64,000 nt of DNA from CAIUGU01 sp031398625 (GTDB taxonomy: Bacteria > Pseudomonadota > Gammaproteobacteria > Steroidobacterales > Steroidobacteraceae): positions 1-64,000 of the forward strand of contig JANNNQ010000447.1 in NCBI GenBank assembly GCA_031398625.1. Direction: 5' to 3'. The notes beneath the pieces were generated by a model. It was not told the DNA's origin and ran no database searches. It worked only from the letters and a program-made list of their open reading frames with translations. Position numbers and translations under genes: made by a program. This document shows positions 59,744 to 64,000 of this stretch, piece after piece (positions within the stretch are counted from its first letter, which is position 1; each line of letters opens with the position of its first letter).

Positions 59744-60264
59744 GCAAGCTCTACGCCTACGAGATCACCGCCAGTTCGGTCGAGTCCGTACCCGTCGGCG
59801 GTTGCGTCGTCGACATCGCAGAAGGTGCCGATTCTGAACGGACATGGCCGATCTGGTCCACCGCCACCGGGGACTGGTCGTCCCGATTCTCGGGGGAACG
59901 CCGGGACCGGCTGTGCCTGATCTGCTTCCGCCGGCCCGAACGGTTCATCCGGGTGGACGCCCATCCGGGGATGCACGGCGCGGGGGACGCGTACGAACCG
60001 TCATGGATTCGCATCGGGGGTGATGTCGTGAGCGTCGGCATCGCAGCCGAGGCCATCCTGGCGGTCCGGAAAGCCGCAGCCCTGAGCCGGATCCGCTGGC
60101 TCAGACGTCAGCACGAGGAAGCGATGCTCCGGGCGCAGGCTCTCCGGTCGGAGATACATGAGGCGATGGAAGGTGCGGCGGGGGTGGCTTCGCCGGAGGA
60201 GATCGCCGAAGCGGGTGCGGCTGCGTTCGTTCGGGAACGAGCCGCACCCCTTGAGGGCCAGTGA
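59740..60264 (+). CDS. hypothetical protein, 174 aa
   Basis: GTG 59740 (GTGA overlap). Beta-rich first half with one C-x-x-C (CLICFRRPERF), then a long coiled-coil (LSRIRWLRRQHEEAMLRAQA) . No family. Confidence 0.5.
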   Translation: MSKLYAYEITASSVESVPVGGCVVDIAEGADSERTWPIWSTATGDWSSRFSGERRDRLCLICFRRPERFIRVDAHPGMHGAGDAYEPSWIRIGGDVVSVGIAAEAILAVRKAAALSRIRWLRRQHEEAMLRAQALRSEIHEAMEGAAGVASPEEIAEAGAAAFVRERAAPLEGQ

Positions 60265-60491
60265 CTCACCCCATCAGCCGCTGGGCTGGCACCTGCCACC
60301 TCACCGGGAAACGGTGCTTCGCGTCCAGGAAAGACGTCAAGGCCGCGGCCCGCCGCTTCGGTGGGGGCATGTCCGCGTACCGGTGCCAACCCGACCCGGA
60401 CCTTGACCCGCATTGGCACATGGGCCGACTTCCGAAACCGGTGGTGGCCGGTGAACTGACCCGCGACGACATTCGCCGCAGGTATCCGTGA
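60261..60491 (+). CDS. small Cys/His protein, 76 aa
   Basis: GTG 60261 (GTGA overlap). TCHLTGKRCFASRKDVKAAA, RCQPDPDLDPHWHMG: paired Cys/His residues in the arrangement of small phage zinc-finger peptides. Unknown function. Confidence 0.55.
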   Translation: MTHPISRWAGTCHLTGKRCFASRKDVKAAARRFGGGMSAYRCQPDPDLDPHWHMGRLPKPVVAGELTRDDIRRRYP

Positions 60492-60766
60492 CCGACTACA
60501 CGGAGATCGACAAACAGATCGAAGCCGATCTCCGGGGACGTCTGGAGGCTGTCACCTGCACCCTCTGCCTCGCTGAGATCGGCGCACCCTGCACTTCCTC
60601 TGGTCGCCCTGTTCCGGGCCCGAGGGTTTACCACCGCACCAGGTATGCCGCAGCCGATGTGCTCGACACGTCGAACGCGGTCATCCTCCGAAGCTTCGGC
60701 GCTTCACCCGCGCGAAACCGTGAGTCTCGCGTGCCAACCCAACCCAGCAAGGGAGAACAAGAGTGA
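60488..60766 (+). CDS. small zinc-binding protein, 92 aa
   Basis: GTG 60488 (GTGA overlap). CTLCLAEIGAPCTSSGRPVP, GPRVYHRTRY matches the short C-x-x-C...G-x-x-C...H-x-x-R peptides common in actinophages. Unknown function. Confidence 0.55.
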   Translation: MTDYTEIDKQIEADLRGRLEAVTCTLCLAEIGAPCTSSGRPVPGPRVYHRTRYAAADVLDTSNAVILRSFGASPARNRESRVPTQPSKGEQE

Positions 60767-61059
60767 AGGCCCCAGCAAGCTTCCGTAAGAAGCCCGTCAT
60801 CGTTGACGCCATCCTGTTCGACGGCAAGAACGTTGATGCGGTGCAGGCGTTCACCGGTTTCGCGACGTTCGGCCTCGTCGCCCCCACCGACCGCACTGAG
60901 GACCCGGACATCACGGCCGAAGTCTTCGACAAGCTCCACTCGACCTGGGTGGGTGTCAAGGACGGACAGTGGATCATCAAGGGCGTTCAGGCCGAGTTTT
61001 ATCCCTGCGATGCCTCCGTTTTCGCCGCCACGTACGAACCCACCGCGAAGGAGAACTGA
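60763..61059 (+). CDS. widespread phage protein of unknown function, 98 aa
   Basis: GTG 60763 (GTGA overlap). FRKKPVIVDAILFDGKNV, GQWIIKGVQAEFYPCDASVF, AATYEP is a small beta protein found in phages of many hosts. Ends AKEN just before an intergenic GAGAACTGAC. Confidence 0.7.
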   Translation: MKAPASFRKKPVIVDAILFDGKNVDAVQAFTGFATFGLVAPTDRTEDPDITAEVFDKLHSTWVGVKDGQWIIKGVQAEFYPCDASVFAATYEPTAKEN

Positions 61060-61060
61060 C

Positions 61061-61288
61061 ATGGGCTGGGCATCGGCCAACAGCATTTTCGACAATGTCG
61101 CCACCTCACTTGTCGACGCCAACGCGTCCCCCGAACTGAAGCGGTCCACTCTCGGTCGTCTGATCGGCATTCTCCAGCAGGAGGACTGGGACACCGAAGA
61201 CGAGTCCCTCGACCGCTTCAAGGACGACCCGGCGATCGTTGCCGCATTCGCGGACAACGACGTCAACATCGATAGCGAGGAGAACTGA
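61061..61288 (+). CDS. hypothetical protein, 75 aa
   Basis: ATG 61061, ribosome site within the preceding gene's last codons (AAGGAGAACTGAC). Acidic helical protein: LGRLIGILQQEDWDTEDESL, DDPAIVAAFADND. Similar small proteins occur in actinophages. Unknown. Confidence 0.6.
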   Translation: MGWASANSIFDNVATSLVDANASPELKRSTLGRLIGILQQEDWDTEDESLDRFKDDPAIVAAFADNDVNIDSEEN

Positions 61289-61289
61289 C

Positions 61290-61544
61290 ATGGCACTGAC
61301 CGTTGGCGAACTGATCGCCGCGCTGAAGGACGAGGACCCGGCCACTCCGGTGATCCTCCAGAAGGATGCCGAGGGCAACGGGTTCTCCCCGCTCGAAGGC
61401 GGAGACCCGGGCATGTACGCCGCCGAGACCACGTGGTCCGGGGAGTTCTACGACCTCCCCAAGGAGAACCCGGAGGACCACGAACTGGACGACGAGCCGC
61501 CCTCCGATGCTGTCCGGGCGTTCGTTCTCTACCCCGTCAATTGA
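61290..61544 (+). CDS. hypothetical acidic protein, 84 aa
   Basis: ATG 61290 (GAGGAGAACTGAC upstream). MALTVGELIAALKDEDPATP, VILQKDAEGN resembles a small conserved phage protein with the T-V-x-E-L-I-x-x-L start. Acidic. The following 143-bp gap holds a GC hairpin. Confidence 0.6.
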   Translation: MALTVGELIAALKDEDPATPVILQKDAEGNGFSPLEGGDPGMYAAETTWSGEFYDLPKENPEDHELDDEPPSDAVRAFVLYPVN

Positions 61545-61613
61545 CCTCAGAAACGCTCTCGAAAAGGTCGAACGGGTGTTCGCAAAACAGGGCCTGACCT
61601 GCGAGAATAGGGC

Positions 61614-61648
61614 GCGGCCCCAAGGTGTCTCTAGCACCGAGGGGCCGC
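61614..61648 (+). terminator. GC-rich hairpin in the 61545-61687 gap
   Basis: GCGGCCCC (61614-61621) and GGGGCCGC (61641-61648) enclose an inner GGTG/CACC, then TTACCC. It may end the upstream transcript or shape the leader of the HNH gene. Confidence 0.45.
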
Positions 61649-61687
61649 TTACCCACCCACTCGCTTTCACCGAGAAGGGGGCTAGTC

Positions 61688-62281
61688 GTGAAGGCTACCC
61701 GCAGGACTCTGCCCACACAGAGGCGCATCAATTCCCACCCGGCACCCGCCCTAATCGAGGCGCTGGCGGTCACCCGGTTCTGGCGATCAGTTGACGTACG
61801 CGGCCCGGACGAGTGCTGGCCATGGATTGGCGACACAGACCGAGCCGGTTACGGGCGGTTCCGCTACCAGGGACGAATGCGGCAGGCCCACGAACTGGCC
61901 CTGTCTTTCAGTACGGGCGAGATCCGATTGCCGTGGCTGGACACCTGTCACGAGTGCGACAACCCGCCGTGCTGCAATCCCGCCGATCTGCGTTTCGATA
62001 CAAGGCTTTCCAACGTCGTCGACAAGATCATGCGTGGTCGGCTGCCGATGGGCGAGGACAGTTCATCGGCCCGCCTCACGAACGACATGGTCAGGGCGAT
62101 GCGCGATCGGCGTGCGAATGGTGCCAGGCAAAAGGATTTGGCTGTGGCCTACGGCATCAGCAATGCGTACGTGAGCGACATCGTGAACGGATTGACCTGG
62201 CAAGACGCAGGCGGACCCATCACCGGACGCAGCAAGCGGACCCGGCGTTACCCCAACAGCACCCGAGCAAAGGCGAACTGA
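61688..62281 (+). CDS. HNH homing-type endonuclease
   Basis: 197 residues from GTG 61688. CWPWIGDTDRAGYGRFRYQG, AHELALSFSTGEI, CHECDNPPCCNPADLRF (His-Cys/HNH core), SNVVDKIMRGR, then a C-terminal HTH (QKDLAVAYGISNAYVSDIVN). The nuclease-plus-HTH layout is that of free-standing homing endonucleases. It sits alone between a hairpin and ssb and may be a selfish insertion. Confidence 0.8.
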   Translation: MKATRRTLPTQRRINSHPAPALIEALAVTRFWRSVDVRGPDECWPWIGDTDRAGYGRFRYQGRMRQAHELALSFSTGEIRLPWLDTCHECDNPPCCNPADLRFDTRLSNVVDKIMRGRLPMGEDSSSARLTNDMVRAMRDRRANGARQKDLAVAYGISNAYVSDIVNGLTWQDAGGPITGRSKRTRRYPNSTRAKAN

Positions 62282-62282
62282 C

Positions 62283-62762
62283 ATGGCTGGCGACACCGTA
62301 CTGACCATCATCGGCAACTGCGTAAACGATCCCGAGCTCAAGTTCACGCCGTCCGGCGCGGCCGTTGTGAACTTCACGGTCGCCAGCACTCCCAGGAGCT
62401 TTGACAAGCAAACGAACGAATGGAAGGACTCCGAGACTCTTTTCATGAGGTGCTCGGCATGGAAGGACCTGGCGGAAAACATTGCCGAGTCACTTGAGCG
62501 CGGCTCCCGCGTCATCGTCACGGGCCGCCTGAAATCCCGCTCATTCGAAACCAAGGAAGGCGAAAAGCGCACCGTCATGGAACTGGAGGCCGACGACGTT
62601 GCGCCCTCGCTGCTCCGAGCCACAGCCAAGGTCAACCGCACCCAACGAGGCCAGGGCAACGGCGGGTCCGGCAACGGTGGTGGCCAGTCCCGTACGACCG
62701 CATCGAGTGCGCCCGCTGCTGACCCGTGGGCGACCACGGCGACCGATGAACCTCCCTTCTGA
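62283..62762 (+). CDS. ssb: single-stranded DNA-binding protein
   Basis: 159 residues from ATG 62283. OB-fold sequence (IIGNCVNDPELKFTPSGAAV, VNFTVASTPRSFDKQTNEWK, FMRCSAWKDLAENIAESLER, GSRVIVTGRLKSRSFET), Gly-rich linker and acidic C-terminus DEPPF, the tip that recruits partner proteins. Coats single strands in phage replication and recombination. Confidence 0.95.
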   Translation: MAGDTVLTIIGNCVNDPELKFTPSGAAVVNFTVASTPRSFDKQTNEWKDSETLFMRCSAWKDLAENIAESLERGSRVIVTGRLKSRSFETKEGEKRTVMELEADDVAPSLLRATAKVNRTQRGQGNGGSGNGGGQSRTTASSAPAADPWATTATDEPPF

Positions 62763-62771
62763 GGGGCCGAC

Positions 62772-63230
62772 GTGGCTCTCATCCACCCACCGAGTCCGGT
62801 TGGTAGGCAGTGCATCCGTTGCGGCGTCCCGTTCACCTCGGGCGACACGGTGGTCTACAACAGCGACGGCGAACCAGGGCGCGCCACGACGTGCCAGCCC
62901 TCAATCGAGTACGCCACGGAGCAGATGAGCCGCCTCAGCCGGCACATCTTCGGAACGCCCACCAACGCGAAGGAGAACGACATGTCCGACCGCACACCCA
63001 TCCCCGTCGAGGATCTCGTCGATGCCGCCATCAATGACGGATCCGACTATCACGACGGGTTCGACGCCTACCTGTCTCACGAGTTCGATTCAGAGACAGG
63101 CGTCCTGACGCTCACGTTCAAGCGAGACGACGAGATCGGCGACGACGACAACCCCGACGCAGAGCCGTTCGACCCGGACCACGGGGACGCCGTGTACCGG
63201 TTCCAGCTCATCGCGGAGGCTGGCCAGTGA
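62772..63230 (+). CDS. probable fusion of two small proteins, 152 aa
   Basis: GTG 62772 gives 152 residues. Residues 1-70 hold a zinc knuckle (CIRCGVPFTSGDTVVY) and end NAKEN; then ATG 62982 with AAGGAGAA starts MSDRTPIPVEDLVDAAINDG, which looks like an independent gene. Elsewhere the junction reads GAGAACTGACATG; here it reads GAGAACGACATG, so loss of one T removed a stop and joined the two frames. Both fused and separate products are possible. Confidence 0.55.
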   Translation: MALIHPPSPVGRQCIRCGVPFTSGDTVVYNSDGEPGRATTCQPSIEYATEQMSRLSRHIFGTPTNAKENDMSDRTPIPVEDLVDAAINDGSDYHDGFDAYLSHEFDSETGVLTLTFKRDDEIGDDDNPDAEPFDPDHGDAVYRFQLIAEAGQ

Positions 63231-63694
63231 GCGGCGACACCAAGCCCATCGGCCCCGGCGCGTTCATCGACGCCAGCGACACGGTCATCAACTACAAAGG
63301 CCGGAACTACTACTCCGCCGAGGGCATCGACGAGAACGCTTCGGACGGGTACCACACGTTCAAGGAGCTGTACCAGTACCGCCTCCTGTACAACGCTGCC
63401 TTGTTCAACGAGTGGTTTCACCGGAATGCGTTCGGTGTTCACAAGAGCGAACGCCACTCCGACGGCGAGCCCGCGTTCGGTGGCGGCTGGTTTGTAGTCA
63501 TGGCCGAACTCCCGACGGGGCAGATCAGCAATCACTACGAACTCAAGGACTGGGGCCTGTTTCGGATTCCCAACCGGGTGCGCGCTGACGAGTGGGATGG
63601 CCACACGCCAGCAGACGTCACCGATCGGCTGCTGCGCTTCCTTCGCCCATCCCAGTTGTTCGCCACCCAAATACCCAAGGAGAAGGACGCGTGA
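63227..63694 (+). CDS. conserved phage protein of unknown function, 155 aa
   Basis: GTG 63227 (GTGA overlap). HKSERHSDGEPAFGGGWFVV, ISNHYELKDWGLFRIP, EWDGHTPADVTDRLLRFL is a pattern frequent in phages and mobile elements of many bacteria. Unknown function. Confidence 0.65.
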   Translation: MSGDTKPIGPGAFIDASDTVINYKGRNYYSAEGIDENASDGYHTFKELYQYRLLYNAALFNEWFHRNAFGVHKSERHSDGEPAFGGGWFVVMAELPTGQISNHYELKDWGLFRIPNRVRADEWDGHTPADVTDRLLRFLRPSQLFATQIPKEKDA

Positions 63695-64000
63695 TCACCA
63701 TCTACGGCGCCAGCGACGACACGGTCGTGGTCTCGGGCGACATCAGCGAGGAGTTCGATGCGCTCAGCTTGAAAGGGCCCGCCATCCTTGCGTTCAGCGA
63801 TGGGACGGTCCTCTCGATCGAGTACGCCGACGAGGGCGACGACGGAATCTGGCGGATCAAACCGGTGCACGTCCCCGACTCCGAACTCCTGACGATCTCC
63901 CGGTGCCCCGTAAACGGCCCCGGGTACTCGGATCGGGCGGAACTGCGGGCCGACTGCGACTGGGTCGTCTACGGGTCCGCAGTGGCGTCCAACCGGCACT
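63691..64000 (+). CDS. hypothetical protein, partial at the right edge
   Basis: GTG 63691 (GTGA overlap); open to the window end (103 codons seen). MITIYGASDDTVVVSGDISE, FSDGTVLSIEYADEG is a beta-strand-rich start found in small phage proteins of unknown function. Confidence 0.55.
   Translation, partial: MITIYGASDDTVVVSGDISEEFDALSLKGPAILAFSDGTVLSIEYADEGDDGIWRIKPVHVPDSELLTISRCPVNGPGYSDRAELRADCDWVVYGSAVASNRH

Noticed and set aside
1..64000. CRISPR arrays, rRNA genes and complete insertion sequences
   Set aside because: I looked for regularly spaced repeats, rRNA motifs and paired terminal inverted repeats around a transposase and saw none; the IS110-type protein lacks its catalytic domain and element ends.

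Overview
The window looks like most of the genome of a temperate, tailed (siphovirus-type) bacteriophage of a high-GC actinobacterium. Evidence: portal, capsid, tail and tape-measure genes in classical order; an M15-peptidase lysin with holin-like proteins; a tyrosine integrase next to a tRNA-Lys-like attachment site; an immunity repressor; and families largely confined to actinobacteria and their phages (DUF6221, DUF6205, DUF4326, BldD-like and Lsr2-like DNA-binding domains). Genes are packed with 4-nt GTGA/ATGA overlaps. Both window ends cut genes. No terminase was seen, so part of the phage genome is probably outside the window.

Layout. 1-1334: leftward membrane-protein operon (Wzy/WaaL-like gene cut by the edge). 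1475-5714: small accessory genes, a winged-helix replication-type protein and an FtsK-gamma-like protein. 5808-17325: portal-MuF fusion, capsid protease with nested scaffold, decoration protein, capsid, then two large enzymatic fibre/spike-like proteins in an unusual place, then a head-tail connector. 17326-17771: a tRNA-Glu-like RNA with an expanded anticodon arm. 17772-19383: head-tail completion genes. 19340-21962: a seven-gene leftward operon (BldD-like regulator, IS110-type fragment and others) inside the tail region. 22121-30033: major tail protein, frameshifted chaperones, tape measure, minor tail proteins. 30030-33267: lysis. 33268-33694: attP with arm-type repeats between two terminators. 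33695-36278: integrase, ImmA-like peptidase, repressor, all leftward. 36585-64000: rightward early genes: Xis-like protein, recombination (Sak4-like ATPase, Gam-like, RusA-like, SSB), DNA modification (C5 methylase, DpdA-like and QueF-like 7-deazaguanine proteins, N6A methylase), replication (DnaD-like initiator with an internal iteron region, DnaC-like loader, intein-containing DnaB) and many small proteins.

The most striking feature is a phage-wide set of 13-bp dyads (consensus CTACG-NNN-CGTAG). I count eleven tandem pairs, every pair spaced exactly 22 bp start to start, plus one single site in the immunity region. They lie at operon heads throughout the window, and in several cases abut a candidate -10 box followed at once by a GC-rich leader hairpin. 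I infer a single immunity regulon, analogous to but different from mycobacteriophage stoperators.
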